Shown here: positions 18,236-27,363 of the stretch, piece by piece
Numbering within the stretch: the first letter of the stretch is position 1
Layout of the letters: every line of letters begins with the position of its first letter
Assembly (NCBI GenBank): GCA_017461475.1
Contig: JAFTXX010000044.1
Location: forward strand, 62,001 to 126,000
Source: Clostridia bacterium
GTDB taxonomy: Bacteria; Bacillota; Clostridia; Oscillospirales; CAG-272
Direction of reading: 5' to 3'
DNA length: 64,000 nucleotides
The notes under the pieces: generated by a model
The model's database searches: none
The model's input: the letters and a program-made list of their open reading frames with translations, nothing else
Told to the model about the DNA's origin: nothing
Translations under genes and position numbers: made by a program

Positions 18236-20794
18236 ATGCGAAAAATCAGACTCGCTTTGCTTATGGTTTTTGCTCTTACGCTTTGTGCCTCGGTATGTGC
18301 GGCGGATATTGAGGTCATAACATACGTTTCCGATGAAACAACTGTGCTTTCAGCCGTTGATACGGGTACCGACGCCCTTTTCTGCGGTTGGTTTACAAGT
18401 GAGGCGGCGGCAAAATCACTTGATACATCTCTTGCCGCAACCGACGGATATGACGGCACGCTTTACGGTGCTGTGCTTCCGATTGACGGCGGAATAGAAC
18501 TTGTCGGTGTGCAGATGCGTACCGCGGAGCCAAACGGCATTCGTTTCCTTACAAAAATTGATAAGGATATCATAAGCACTGTCGAAAGTTTAAATGCGCT
18601 CAACCGCAAGGGTAAAAACGGCACGTTTACCCCCGCAAACGAGACGCTTACGGGTATCGGCTACGGCACAGTGCTTGCCATTGACGTTGATACAGACAGC
18701 GAACTTGTAAAAACTTACGGTACAAACGTAAAAGACGGCATGTGCGTTCCCGGTGTATATACATTTGAGGAGGACGATACGTCCGTCACCTACACTGCAA
18801 CCGTTGTAGGCGTTGACACAGCGTCCCTTGCGGACAAGATAGCCGCGCGTCCTTACATTACATATGCCGACGCAAACGGCAATGAGCATACAGTTTACTA
18901 CAGCGAAAGCGGACGTGCTAACAGCGCGTACGCGGCAAGTGTTTACGGGGTTGCAACCCTTGTTGCGGCTGACGAGGACGCATCCGAGACCGACGTTGCT
19001 GCCGCAAACAGCCTGCTCACCGCGTATGCGGGTTCGGGTTATACGACAAAGTCCACTATAGAGTCTTTCAACCTTTCCTCGGTCGAGGGAAGTGCCGATA
19101 ATGACAACGCATACGTGGAACTTGACAGAACCACTCTCGTTGCACTTGACGAAAACAATCACTACAGATATCAGAATGCGTTTTATCCCCGCATAACCAA
19201 AGTCAGCGAAGACCTTTATCTTATGACCTTTAACTACCAGCAGACAGGTCAGCACCTTTATTATACTACCAGTACCGACGGAATTACATGGGGCGATCCC
19301 AAGGTGTTATATTCCTCGTCTGCGACGGCAAATTCAAATACATATACCTACGGTTCTCTCAGCGGTACCACCGACCAGTTCTTTGCGGCAACCGCCGACC
19401 ATTGTGTACTTGATGACGGAACGATCCTTTGCGTATATTCCCGCCGCGCGGTTAAGGGTTACGCTTCAAACGAGTATACCGGACTTCACACACTTGAACT
19501 TATCCGTGGAACCGTAAGCGGAACCGATATCAAATGGTCGACACCCACATCTATCTACCACGGACATACATGGGAACCCGAGATACTTCAGCGCAAGAAT
19601 GGCGACATTGAGATTTACTGGTCACATGCGGCGCCGATGATAGATATTTACGGCTTTGACGTAGATATGCGTTCGAGCGGCGTTGCGATGATATCATCAT
19701 CCGACGGCGGATATACTTGGACACCGAATGTTACCGCGGGCGATACAAATCATTATGCAGGTAAGCGTATCTATCAGTATTCCGCGGGCAAGTTTACGCT
19801 TGACAGCGGCAAGACAGTCAACTTCTATCACGGTCAGATGCCGGGCGTTGTCGAACTTACAAACGGCAAGATGATGGTCGTCGCGGAGACGAGAACCACC
19901 ACCCGCAGTTATCATATGATAAGCGCGGCGTATTCAAATGCAAAAGGCGTATGGACAGAACTTGGAATTGACGAGGCAGGCCCATCCAATGTCAAGGAAG
20001 ACAATTTCAGGGGCGCGGCTCCCACGCTTATGCGTTTTGATTCGGGCGAACTTCTGCTCACCTATAATTACAACAGCATGATGTATGCGCGTTTGCTCAA
20101 TAAAACAGGCAGTGACATCGCGGACGCATATCCCAGCAATGTATTCTATTGCACGACCGACGATGACGGCGGATTCTGGAGTGCATCGGCACCTGTAGAT
20201 TCACACACTGCTATTCTTGCAATGTCGCATAAGAGGTACAACGGCGCCGCCCCCGAAACTACAACGGACGAAAACGGCGAGGAAGTAACTACTCTCCACA
20301 ATACCACCGTTATCGGCAAGGTAAGACTCAACCACACGATTGACGCGGCTAACAAAAATATGGTTGCCGACGGCAATCTTCAGGAGTGGAAGAACATCAC
20401 CGACGCACTCTTTGTGGGCAGTCAGACAAGTGTTCAGGCGACATACCGTTTCGCATACGATGAGGATTACATCTATGTTGCAATTGACCGTACCGACTCT
20501 TTCAACAGCAAGGAAGATACAAACTATGTGATGGTAGCAACATCCGACGGATACATCAAGGCGGAGATTTCCTACGGAGATTACACGCTTCCCACAGGCG
20601 TTACTGGCGGCACAAAGAACGCCGCAGGCGGCAGAGTTTACGAACTTGCGTTTGACCGCGACGTTTTAGGACTCACCGGCGATTACATCCGCGTTTGCCC
20701 CGGCTTCACAGACGCATCCACGGGTGTCGACGACAGAATTAACGGTACATACATTTCCGATACATCCACATGGATTAAAATAAATCTTGAATAA
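18236..20794 (+). CDS. Secreted sialidase-superfamily propeller protein with C-terminal CBM9-like domain
   Basis: The ATG at 18236 (after GAGGT) gives 852 residues with a signal peptide (1-22). The N-terminal ~240 residues form an unrecognised domain with a VGVQMRTAEPNGIRF stretch of a kind found in clostridial surface proteins. A six-bladed sialidase-type propeller follows (about 290-700). It shows Asp-box-like turns (STDGITWG, SSDGGYTW), a YPRI near the start of the first blade and a TWEPEILQRKNGDIEIYWS segment. The last ~145 residues (DGNLQEWKNITDALFVGS) look like CBM9, which binds plant polysaccharide ends. GH33 sialidase or GH93-like exo-arabinanase are both possible. The EP-containing segment and the GH43 neighbours favour an arabinan-type role, but that is inference. 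It lies 12 bp upstream of its SLH-bearing paralogue. Confidence 0.8.
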   Translation: MRKIRLALLMVFALTLCASVCAADIEVITYVSDETTVLSAVDTGTDALFCGWFTSEAAAKSLDTSLAATDGYDGTLYGAVLPIDGGIELVGVQMRTAEPNGIRFLTKIDKDIISTVESLNALNRKGKNGTFTPANETLTGIGYGTVLAIDVDTDSELVKTYGTNVKDGMCVPGVYTFEEDDTSVTYTATVVGVDTASLADKIAARPYITYADANGNEHTVYYSESGRANSAYAASVYGVATLVAADEDASETDVAAANSLLTAYAGSGYTTKSTIESFNLSSVEGSADNDNAYVELDRTTLVALDENNHYRYQNAFYPRITKVSEDLYLMTFNYQQTGQHLYYTTSTDGITWGDPKVLYSSSATANSNTYTYGSLSGTTDQFFAATADHCVLDDGTILCVYSRRAVKGYASNEYTGLHTLELIRGTVSGTDIKWSTPTSIYHGHTWEPEILQRKNGDIEIYWSHAAPMIDIYGFDVDMRSSGVAMISSSDGGYTWTPNVTAGDTNHYAGKRIYQYSAGKFTLDSGKTVNFYHGQMPGVVELTNGKMMVVAETRTTTRSYHMISAAYSNAKGVWTELGIDEAGPSNVKEDNFRGAAPTLMRFDSGELLLTYNYNSMMYARLLNKTGSDIADAYPSNVFYCTTDDDGGFWSASAPVDSHTAILAMSHKRYNGAAPETTTDENGEEVTTLHNTTVIGKVRLNHTIDAANKNMVADGNLQEWKNITDALFVGSQTSVQATYRFAYDEDYIYVAIDRTDSFNSKEDTNYVMVATSDGYIKAEISYGDYTLPTGVTGGTKNAAGGRVYELAFDRDVLGLTGDYIRVCPGFTDASTGVDDRINGTYISDTSTWIKINLE

Positions 20795-20806
20795 TAGGAG
20801 GAACCT

Positions 20807-23356
20807 ATGAAAAAAATTATTTCGCTTGCCCTTGCGGCGCTAGTGCTTCTTGCGGCTGTTCCGCTTGCGTATGCGGCGGAAGATGATATCATGCTCATCT
20901 CCGAGGGCGCTGATAACACGTTGCTTATTGCACCTAATCCGAATGCGTCAAAGACAGTCACCGCAAAGGAAGCGGCTGACGCGCTTCACGCACTCGGACT
21001 GCTTGCAGGCGTCGGCGTAAATGCTGACGGCTCGGTTAACTTCAACATCGACGGCAGTCTCACCCGCGCACAGTCTATTACGCAGGTAGTGCGTTTTCTC
21101 GGCGCGGAGAAGGCGGCTACTTCCGAGACAAACGCGCATCCCTTCATCGACCTTGCGGCATGGGCAGTGCCTTACATCAGTTATGCTTATGCCAACGGAA
21201 TCACCGCGGGTGTCAGCGCTACAAAGTTTGACCCCGACAGCGCAATGAGCGATTATGCGTTCCTCACCGCTATTCTCCGTGTGCTCGGCTATAGCGATGC
21301 AAATGGCGATTTTGCATGGAACAATCCTTATGCGCTTGCAAAGGAAGCGGGACTTATCGTATCTGAGACGCCCGACGGAAGTTTCACCCGCGGCGACGCG
21401 TTCATTATCTGCTACAATGCGCTTACCGCGGCAGTCAAGAGCGGCGACAGCATAAAAGACCAACTCATAGCCAAGGGACTTTTCACCGAGGCGCAGTTTA
21501 ACGAGGTTATGGGCATTTCCACAGAGGAACCTTTGATTCCCGAAGTGCCTGCAAACCCCGTGACCGAACTTGTTGCCATTCAGAACCTTGAGCAGAAGAG
21601 TGAAAACGGCGACCACGCAAATGACGACATTTCCACAGCATCGCTTGAGATAAACTACAGAGAGACTGTTGAACTCAGTTCTGCCACCACGGGTCAGTCA
21701 CGCTATGACAACGCGTGGTACCCCCGTATCAAGAAGGTCAATGACGACCTTTACATCTTGTTCTGGATGTACGGTCAACTTGGCAGACATCTGTATGTCG
21801 CTTACAGTAATGACGGCTACACTTGGAGCGACCCCGAAGTTTTCTGGGGTGCTACTTCCGACAAAAAGATTACGCACACCTACGGCCCTCTTGCCGGTAA
21901 GGAAGACCAGATGCTAGCGGTTAACGCCGATGCCTGCGTGCTTGACAACGGCGACATTCTCTGCGTTTACGCGGTCCGCCCAAGCTCGGGTTACGGCTAT
22001 GCCGATTACATCGAAATGAACGGCATTTTCATGCGCCGCGGCACCGTAGGCGCGGATAATAAGGTGACATGGTCTGACGAGGTTCAGCTCACCAAAGGTC
22101 AAGTATGGGAGCCTTTCATCTTCCAGCGCGACGACGGACAGATAGAGATTTACTGGTCCTGCGCGGTTGCTTATATCGACCTTTACGGCATGGATAAGGA
22201 CAAGCGTTCGACATGTACTTCGATGATATATTCTACCGACAACGGCGATACATGGTCGCCCGAGACCAACGCCGACAGCAACTATGTAGGCATGCGCGTA
22301 TATCAGGAGTATATCGGCGACAAGATTCCTTACGGTACCAACGAAGACGGTACTCCCATGTACACAGAGGCTGTTCCGTACTTCGGCGGACAGATGCCCT
22401 CGGCAACTGAGCTTTATAACGGCAAAACTCTCCTTGCACTTGAGGTAAACGAAATCAACGGCAGTGATTTCCATATCTCGCTTGCAACCAGCGGAGAGGG
22501 CGGCGAGTGGAAGAATCTCGGCCTTCTCGAAACGAACCCCGAGGGTGCAAACATTGACCCGTTTGACCACGACGGCGCAGGTCCGTACCTTGCAACTTTT
22601 GAGTCGGGTGAGGTATACCTTACCTACAATCTCAATGCGGCAATGCGCGGCAGACTTATCAGTCCCGACGGTACAACTATTGACAAGGAATTCCGTCCCG
22701 CTCCCGACGCAAAAGGCTCGTGGGGTGCAACCGAGGTTTTGAATTCTCACAGGGTTGCCTCCACATTCCCCAAGTCCGGTGACGCGCGCAGTATTTATAT
22801 CTATTATTCTTACCTCAATCACCGCGTAAACGCACCTAAGGTTGCGATAAATGTTGACGGCTACACAAACGACTGGACAGATAACACCGATGCTATTTTC
22901 GTTGGCAGCGAAACTCAGGCGCAGATAACCGTCCGCACCGCACATGATAATGATAATGTTTACTTCCTCATTTCCCGCCTTGATACCTATATTACCGATG
23001 GCGATACCGCGACAATTTGCATAGGCGCGGGTACAAGCAACTACTATCGCGTTATTGTGGGGCTCGACGGCGTTCAGTCCATTTCCTATGTTGAGGGCGG
23101 TTCTGTTAAGAGTACAGTTACCGGCGGCAATGCTGTTGTAAAGGTTCTCGGCACCGTTGGCAACAACGAGGACAAGGATGAGGGCGTAGTTACAGAGGTT
23201 TCCATTCCCAAGGCCTTGGTAGGTCTTTCGGGTGCATCCTCGTTTGCAATCAATCCCTCGCTTTCCAATCGGGACGGCAGCGGTTCCACCAACGATACCC
23301 TCACAGGTGTGAGCACATTTACCACAACCCGTTGGCCCTCTGTTGTACTTGACTGA
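20807..23356 (+). CDS. S-layer-anchored sialidase-superfamily protein with CBM9-like domain
   Basis: This 849-residue paralogue of the preceding protein has AGGAGG before the ATG. A signal peptide (1-23) is followed by three SLH repeats (about 40-215), then the six-bladed propeller (about 270-680; YPRIKKVNDDLY, VWEPFIFQRDDGQIEIYWS, STDNGDTWS) and a C-terminal CBM9-like module (about 685-849, DGYTNDWTDNTDAIFVGS). The SLH part is close to that of the GH43 protein at 9092-11080, as though the anchor was exchanged as a cassette. Together with the upstream gene it probably forms a two-gene operon: one freely secreted propeller and one tethered to the wall. The substrate is unproven (sialoside versus arabinan). 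Confidence 0.82.
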   Translation: MKKIISLALAALVLLAAVPLAYAAEDDIMLISEGADNTLLIAPNPNASKTVTAKEAADALHALGLLAGVGVNADGSVNFNIDGSLTRAQSITQVVRFLGAEKAATSETNAHPFIDLAAWAVPYISYAYANGITAGVSATKFDPDSAMSDYAFLTAILRVLGYSDANGDFAWNNPYALAKEAGLIVSETPDGSFTRGDAFIICYNALTAAVKSGDSIKDQLIAKGLFTEAQFNEVMGISTEEPLIPEVPANPVTELVAIQNLEQKSENGDHANDDISTASLEINYRETVELSSATTGQSRYDNAWYPRIKKVNDDLYILFWMYGQLGRHLYVAYSNDGYTWSDPEVFWGATSDKKITHTYGPLAGKEDQMLAVNADACVLDNGDILCVYAVRPSSGYGYADYIEMNGIFMRRGTVGADNKVTWSDEVQLTKGQVWEPFIFQRDDGQIEIYWSCAVAYIDLYGMDKDKRSTCTSMIYSTDNGDTWSPETNADSNYVGMRVYQEYIGDKIPYGTNEDGTPMYTEAVPYFGGQMPSATELYNGKTLLALEVNEINGSDFHISLATSGEGGEWKNLGLLETNPEGANIDPFDHDGAGPYLATFESGEVYLTYNLNAAMRGRLISPDGTTIDKEFRPAPDAKGSWGATEVLNSHRVASTFPKSGDARSIYIYYSYLNHRVNAPKVAINVDGYTNDWTDNTDAIFVGSETQAQITVRTAHDNDNVYFLISRLDTYITDGDTATICIGAGTSNYYRVIVGLDGVQSISYVEGGSVKSTVTGGNAVVKVLGTVGNNEDKDEGVVTEVSIPKALVGLSGASSFAINPSLSNRDGSGSTNDTLTGVSTFTTTRWPSVVLD

Positions 23357-23475
23357 TGAAAAAACTGATAATTATTTTAAGCCTTGCGCTCTGTCTTTGT
23401 TTCCTCACCGCCTGCGGCGGCGAAGAGACAGCCGAGACCACCGACGACGGCTGGTCGGATATCTACAGACCGTAA
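23356..23475 (+). CDS. Tiny lipoprotein, 39 residues
   Basis: The ATG overlaps the TGA of the preceding gene (TGATG). The ORF encodes a lysine start, a hydrophobic core and a lipobox LTAC with acylated Cys at residue 21. Only 18 further residues follow (GGEETAETTDDGWSDIYRP), after which a terminator begins at once. The signal peptide and translational coupling argue for a real product. It could be a small membrane-tethered partner of the propeller proteins or a remnant of a longer lipoprotein gene. No function can be assigned. Confidence 0.65.
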   Translation: MKKLIIILSLALCLCFLTACGGEETAETTDDGWSDIYRP

Positions 23476-23476
23476 C

Positions 23477-23506
23477 AAAAAAGCGTTGCGAAAGCAACGC
23501 TTTTTT
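23477..23506 (+). terminator. Rho-independent terminator
   Basis: AAAAAAGCGTTGC / GCAACGCTTTTTT with a GAAA tetraloop, directly after the tiny lipoprotein stop codon. It ends the sialidase-fold operon. Confidence 0.92.
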
Positions 23507-23516
23507 GCTATGTGAA

Positions 23517-23662
23517 GTAAATTTATGGTTAGGGGAGTAACAATACTAATCGCCCCTATGTTGGTTGGATGACAGCCATATGCGCTGATTGAATATTTTA
23601 TCTTTAGGGACGTCGAGGACGTCGTCCCCTACAGTGTTAGTGCATCGCCGTTACTCTCATAA
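23517..23662. mobile_element. Shortened MITE-like element, interior type II
   Basis: The left end GTAAATTTATGGTTAGGGG (23517 on) matches the reverse complement of the right end of the element at 11190-11420. The right part around 23640-23658 is the reverse complement of that element's left side (AGTAA.GGCGATGCAC). The block from CGCCCCTA to the GTCGAGGACGTCG palindrome is shared almost base for base (about 23551-23632). One arm of the GGGGCGATTA palindrome is missing, so this is a deletion copy. It lies between two convergent genes. Confidence 0.65.
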
Positions 23663-23666
23663 TTAA

Positions 23667-24359
23667 TTAAATAAAATTAGCAAACACAGGCGCGCCTATC
23701 ACTGTAAGCAGCCCTGCCACGACTATCGAAAGGCTGCTCATTGCGCCTTCAATTTCTCCGATTTCAAGCGCTTTTGTGGTGCCTATTGCATGCGATGATG
23801 TACCGATAGCCACGCCTCTTGCAATGGGGTTGGTAATGCGAAAAATTTTGCAAAACGGAACGGCAAAGATATTTCCTAAAATACCGCTCAGAATAATTGA
23901 CGCAACCGTAATCGACTCATAACCGCCGAGTTCGTTTGAAATTCCTATACCTATCGCCGTGGTTATCGACTTTGGCAGAAGGGTGACATATGTCGCATGG
24001 TCGAGGGAGAAGAGCAGGGCAAAGATAAGTACACTGCAAAGGCAGGTCAAAATGCCGCTTGCGATGCCGCAGAGCACCGCGAGAGCATTCTTTTTAAGCA
24101 GTTCAAACTGCTCGTAAAGCGGAATGGCAAGGCAGACAGTTGCGGGTGTTAAGAGAAAACTTACAACCTCGGAATTTGCCTTGTATGTCTGATAGTCAAA
24201 GTCGAAAATGAGAAGCACCGCCGCTGTAATGATTATCGCAATCAGCAGGGGATTGAAAATGATGTGTTTCAGTTTTTTCTGTACCGCAAGTCCTATGCAG
24301 TATGAAAACAGGGTGAGAAACACCGCAAAGAAAACCGAGCCTTCAAAAAACTCATGCAT
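23667..24359 (-). CDS. lrgB: LrgB/CidB-family membrane protein
   Basis: The 230-residue protein starts at the ATG at 24359, overlapping the lrgA stop by 8 bp with GGAAAGGGGG upstream. It has about eight hydrophobic segments and the family block LLPKSITTAIGIGISNELGG...SHAIGTTKALEIGE. LrgB pairs with LrgA. The pair has been linked to holin/antiholin-like control of murein hydrolases in staphylococci and to metabolite (pyruvate or glycolate) transport in other organisms. The gene order lrgA-lrgB and the coupling are typical. Confidence 0.93.
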   Translation of the reverse strand: MHEFFEGSVFFAVFLTLFSYCIGLAVQKKLKHIIFNPLLIAIIITAAVLLIFDFDYQTYKANSEVVSFLLTPATVCLAIPLYEQFELLKKNALAVLCGIASGILTCLCSVLIFALLFSLDHATYVTLLPKSITTAIGIGISNELGGYESITVASIILSGILGNIFAVPFCKIFRITNPIARGVAIGTSSHAIGTTKALEIGEIEGAMSSLSIVVAGLLTVIGAPVFANFI

Positions 24360-24720
24360 TTTTCTTGTCCCCCTTTCCTTTAAGGAAAATGACAAGTTGT
24401 GTTGCCTTGCCCGATATGAACATTACAAGGAAAGTCGAAACTATGATTATAACCGTGTATGCTGCCCAGTTGGGCACAAACACATCCCATATGTCAATAA
24501 GTCCAACTGTCGCGGGGATAAACATTATCTGCATAATGCTGACGAGAAACTTACCCACGTCGCGCACCGCGTCAAGCGGAATGATTTTTGTTTCAAGGCA
24601 GATGAACATAATAACAACGCCGTAAATACTTGCGGGAATGGGGAGCGGGATAAGATGATTAAGACATTCACCGATAAGTGAAATGAATGTAATTATTGCA
24701 AATTGCTTTATGTATTTCAA
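24352..24720 (-). CDS. lrgA: LrgA/CidA-family holin-like membrane protein
   Basis: The best start is TTG at 24720, eight bases after AGCGAGG, giving 122 residues. Longer frames read into the tRNA-Gln gene and are rejected. Four membrane segments are visible with the family features IPLPIPASIYGVVIMF and FVPATVGL-like FIPATVGLID. LrgA forms a small oligomeric membrane protein with LrgB. The terminator of the tRNA at 24747-24777 lies just upstream, so a separate promoter or readthrough must supply transcription. Confidence 0.9.
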   Translation of the reverse strand: MKYIKQFAIITFISLIGECLNHLIPLPIPASIYGVVIMFICLETKIIPLDAVRDVGKFLVSIMQIMFIPATVGLIDIWDVFVPNWAAYTVIIIVSTFLVMFISGKATQLVIFLKGKGDKKNA

Positions 24721-24746
24721 ATGTACGACCTCGCTGCAATTTAAGT

Positions 24747-24777
24747 AAAAAAACCACTTCGCAAGAAGTGGTTTTTT
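24747..24777 (-). terminator. Terminator of the tRNA-Gln gene
   Basis: The stem ACCACTTC / GAAGTGGT, extended by A/T pairs, with a 4-base loop lies three bases downstream of the tRNA on the minus strand and ends in a T-run. Confidence 0.85.
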
Positions 24778-24779
24778 GG

Positions 24780-24850
24780 CTGGGGATGAAGGATTTGAAC
24801 CCTCACAAACAGAGTCAGAGTCTGTCGTGCTGCCATTACACAAATCCCCA
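24780..24850 (-). tRNA. tRNA-Gln (anticodon CUG)
   Basis: On the minus strand the acceptor arms TGGGGAT (24850-24844) and ATCCCCA (24787-24781) pair, with discriminator G at 24780. The anticodon stem ACAGA / TCTGT carries the loop CTCTGAC with anticodon CTG, and the T-arm loop reads GTTCAAATC. The TGGGG 5' end is typical of glutamine tRNAs. CCA is not encoded. The promoter and terminator are both present. Confidence 0.92.
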
Positions 24851-24883
24851 ATATTCGGTTATTCGCTCTCTGCGACGGTTATT

Positions 24884-24912
24884 ATTATAGCAAACAATAA
24901 CTTGCTTGTCAA
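24884..24912 (-). promoter_or_regulatory. Consensus promoter of tRNA-Gln
   Basis: On the minus strand TTGACA (24912-24907), 17 bases, TATAAT (24889-24884): a perfect sigma-A consensus, as expected for a tRNA gene. Confidence 0.92.
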
Positions 24913-24984
24913 GTATATTTTTACAAAAAATCGCGCAAATATACAACTTTTTTAAAAAAACTTTTTTTGGGGTGTTTTATTGAT

Positions 24985-25237
24985 GTAAATTAATGTTTAT
25001 GGGAATAAGCAAACATCTCCCCCGCGAGATCCTTCACTCCGCCCATACTCGCTTTGCGAGTATGGCAGGAACCTTCGGTTCCTTGTGCTCCGTTCGAGGA
25101 TGACAAGCGGGGGGGGGTGTTGCAATGCGATAAAATAAGGATTTTTTAGCGCTCTGCTAAATCCCGCCCCTTGTCATCCTTGAGCGTTAGCGTTGCGATC
25201 TCGGGCGGAGATGTTAGTAATATAAACATTAATTTAC
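24985..25237. mobile_element. MITE-like element type I, copy A
   Basis: A perfect 16-bp terminal inverted repeat GTAAATTAATGTTTAT (24985-25000 and 25222-25237) encloses a 253-bp palindrome-rich segment. Inside are CATCTCCCCCGCGAGATCC at the left and GATCTCGGGCGGAGATG at the right, a GAACC...GGTTC hairpin and an ACTCGCTTTGCGAGT hairpin. No coding capacity. Its orientation is opposite to copies B, C and F. It accounts for most of the gene-free stretch between tRNA-Gln and the next gene. Confidence 0.85.
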
Positions 25238-25250
25238 AACACTAATTCTC

Positions 25251-27287
25251 TCATTCTCCGTAAACTTTGCTGTAGTAATCGCTGTACAGCATCTCTGTGG
25301 AAAGTGTAAACTTATTTTTCACCTTTACAATGCGGCTGTCGAGGTATCCCTCGGGCAATTCGTCAGCGCCGTCGCGCAAGGTGGTCTCGCCGTTTGTGCA
25401 GTTGTACATCACCTTGTCGGTGACAAAACTGCGGTCGGCTAAGATTGCGATATGCTCGCCCTCGGAGAAGATGTCGGTGCCCATCATAAGGCGTGAGTCG
25501 TACTCGAGTCCAAGCAGGTTTGACAGCGTGGGCAAAATGTCCAGCGAGCAACACGGCACATCAACCGTGACAGACTTCTCCATTGACGCGCTCCACAAAA
25601 TGAAGCATGAGCGGTATTTGTCAAACTCGCTGTTAAGCTCCTTGCCTGCAAGCTCTGATAAACCCTCAAGACCGAGCGGGTAAGGGTAGTGGTCGTTTGT
25701 AATGGCGATAAGTGTGTTGTCGAGCACGCCCGCATTTTCAAGCTCGGAGAGCAGGTATCCGAGCGCATATTCGAGTTCCTGCTGCGCGGCGATATAGCTT
25801 TTTACCTTGCTTGAATAGCCGAGGTCGGCTGTGACGGCCTTATTTTTGTCCGCCATGGAGTTTGAACCAAAGGTGTAGGGCATATGTCCGCTGAATGTCA
25901 GAAAATACGCGTGGAAAGGCTTGATTTCGCCGCTTTCATCGGGCGTGAGCATAAGCGGGAGCGACTGCTCCATCATGCTTACATCGGATGTCGGCCAGTC
26001 GCTGTCATATTTCAGTCCGCGGTACATCGCCTTGAATTCATAACCCATATTCGGGTGGGTCTTATGCCTGCCGTAATAGTCGTAATAGTAGTTATGCACG
26101 GCGAAAGTTTGGTAACCGAGCGCGCTAAGCTGATTGCCGAGACAAAACGGGAAGGCGTTCTCCTGCGAAACGGTAAAACTGTTGTAGCTGTAAAAATTCT
26201 TCCACCCCTTGCCGAGCAGGGAAGTGTCGGGTAAAAGTCCCGTCAGGATTGCATATTCACCGTTAGATGTGTTGTCGCAGATTGTGTTGTAGTAATCGGT
26301 GAACCTGAAGCCTTCGCTTGCCATTTTGTACAGCGTCGGCGTGCGTTCTTCGTCGATGACGTAAGGCGAAAGCGACTCCGCGCAGATAAGTATAAGGTTG
26401 TACCCCTCAAACATGCCCGTGTATTCGTTTTGCTTTGTGCCGCTCTGCGTTGCAAAATATTCGTGCAGTGCGCGTGCATCTTCGTTTGTTTCGGCGGCCG
26501 CAAGCGCGGCAAAATCAATGTCGGTTATATTGTAGTCATATTCAATTACGGGAATTTCAATATCGCTTGGCATCGCGGTGGTGGTGACGGCTTCGGTTTC
26601 TTCTGTAACTTCCGAAGTTATAAGTTCATTTTTTTCGGTTCCAAACACAAGTCCGCGCACCTCAAGGCGCAGGGAAGTCAAAACTCCGAAATATCGCTCG
26701 CTCATGCCGAGGACAAATGTGTCGTGGTATATGTCATACGGCGAGTAGAGCTGTGTACCTCCGAGCGGCAGACATGCCACCGCGCCGAAATGCAGGCAAA
26801 TAAACAGCGCGATTTCAACAAAGAACATCTTCCACAAAGCCTTTTCGCCGTTTGCAATGCCTCTTGCGGAAAGCACAAGCAACACAAGGGCGGGCACAAG
26901 CAAAAGCATAATGCCGCCGAGACTTTCAATAATTTCAAACACCGCGGCTTCGCCGAAACGCGTGAGCGCGTCGCCGCCCATTGCAATTTGCACCACCGAC
27001 ATAAACGAGTCGCAGAAAGTGTGGTACACAAGCTGAACAATGTATATTATGAAAAGCAGAATTGCAAATAAAAAGGAAACGGCAGTGCGAGCCTTTTTGC
27101 CGAGCACCGAGCATATCGCCGCCGTCAGCATGGAAGTTCCGATGGCGAAAAGCGGCATAAATATCGGAAATCCGCCGTCAAAACCCAGCGTGAAAAACCT
27201 CACGCAAAGTTCGGAAAACACAATGTCGGCAAAGAAAAAGCAGAAATAGAACAGCGTCGTTTTGAGCGACGCGAATTTTGTTTTCAT
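25251..27287 (-). CDS. LTA-synthase-like membrane sulfatase-fold protein
   Basis: The ATG at 27287 after GGGGG gives 678 residues. Five membrane segments occupy about residues 10-185, followed by an extracellular alkaline-phosphatase/sulfatase-fold domain (about 290-640). The nucleophile region CDNTSNGEYAIL places the expected catalytic Thr at 340. The ICAESLSPYV motif before it supplies the metal-binding Glu, and the HMPYTFGS and NDHYPYPLG motifs match the remaining metal and substrate residues of the LtaS family. It probably transfers a glycerol-phosphate or similar group to a surface glycolipid or glycan. Phosphoethanolamine or phosphoglycerol transfer cannot be told apart by sequence alone. 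Confidence 0.9.
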   Translation of the reverse strand: MKTKFASLKTTLFYFCFFFADIVFSELCVRFFTLGFDGGFPIFMPLFAIGTSMLTAAICSVLGKKARTAVSFLFAILLFIIYIVQLVYHTFCDSFMSVVQIAMGGDALTRFGEAAVFEIIESLGGIMLLLVPALVLLVLSARGIANGEKALWKMFFVEIALFICLHFGAVACLPLGGTQLYSPYDIYHDTFVLGMSERYFGVLTSLRLEVRGLVFGTEKNELITSEVTEETEAVTTTAMPSDIEIPVIEYDYNITDIDFAALAAAETNEDARALHEYFATQSGTKQNEYTGMFEGYNLILICAESLSPYVIDEERTPTLYKMASEGFRFTDYYNTICDNTSNGEYAILTGLLPDTSLLGKGWKNFYSYNSFTVSQENAFPFCLGNQLSALGYQTFAVHNYYYDYYGRHKTHPNMGYEFKAMYRGLKYDSDWPTSDVSMMEQSLPLMLTPDESGEIKPFHAYFLTFSGHMPYTFGSNSMADKNKAVTADLGYSSKVKSYIAAQQELEYALGYLLSELENAGVLDNTLIAITNDHYPYPLGLEGLSELAGKELNSEFDKYRSCFILWSASMEKSVTVDVPCCSLDILPTLSNLLGLEYDSRLMMGTDIFSEGEHIAILADRSFVTDKVMYNCTNGETTLRDGADELPEGYLDSRIVKVKNKFTLSTEMLYSDYYSKVYGE

Positions 27288-27363
27288 CGAACAACCCCCA
27301 TTCAACCTATACAGTTTAGCACGGAGCACGAATTTTGTCAAACGGTTTTAATTGCAATATTCC

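Noticed and set aside
18236..20794. Naming the two propeller proteins as true GH33 sialidases
   Set aside because: Asp-box-like turns are present but a canonical FRIP motif and the full Arg triad with the Tyr/Glu pair could not be confirmed by eye; a GH93-like or other sialidase-fold role fits as well.
21914..22945. A 343-residue minus-strand open frame
   Set aside because: It lies entirely within the SLH/propeller gene on the other strand and has no recognisable features.
24721..24843. N-terminal extension of LrgA
   Set aside because: The extra codons translate the tRNA-Gln gene and its terminator; the TTG at 24720 has a good ribosome binding site and gives the normal family length.
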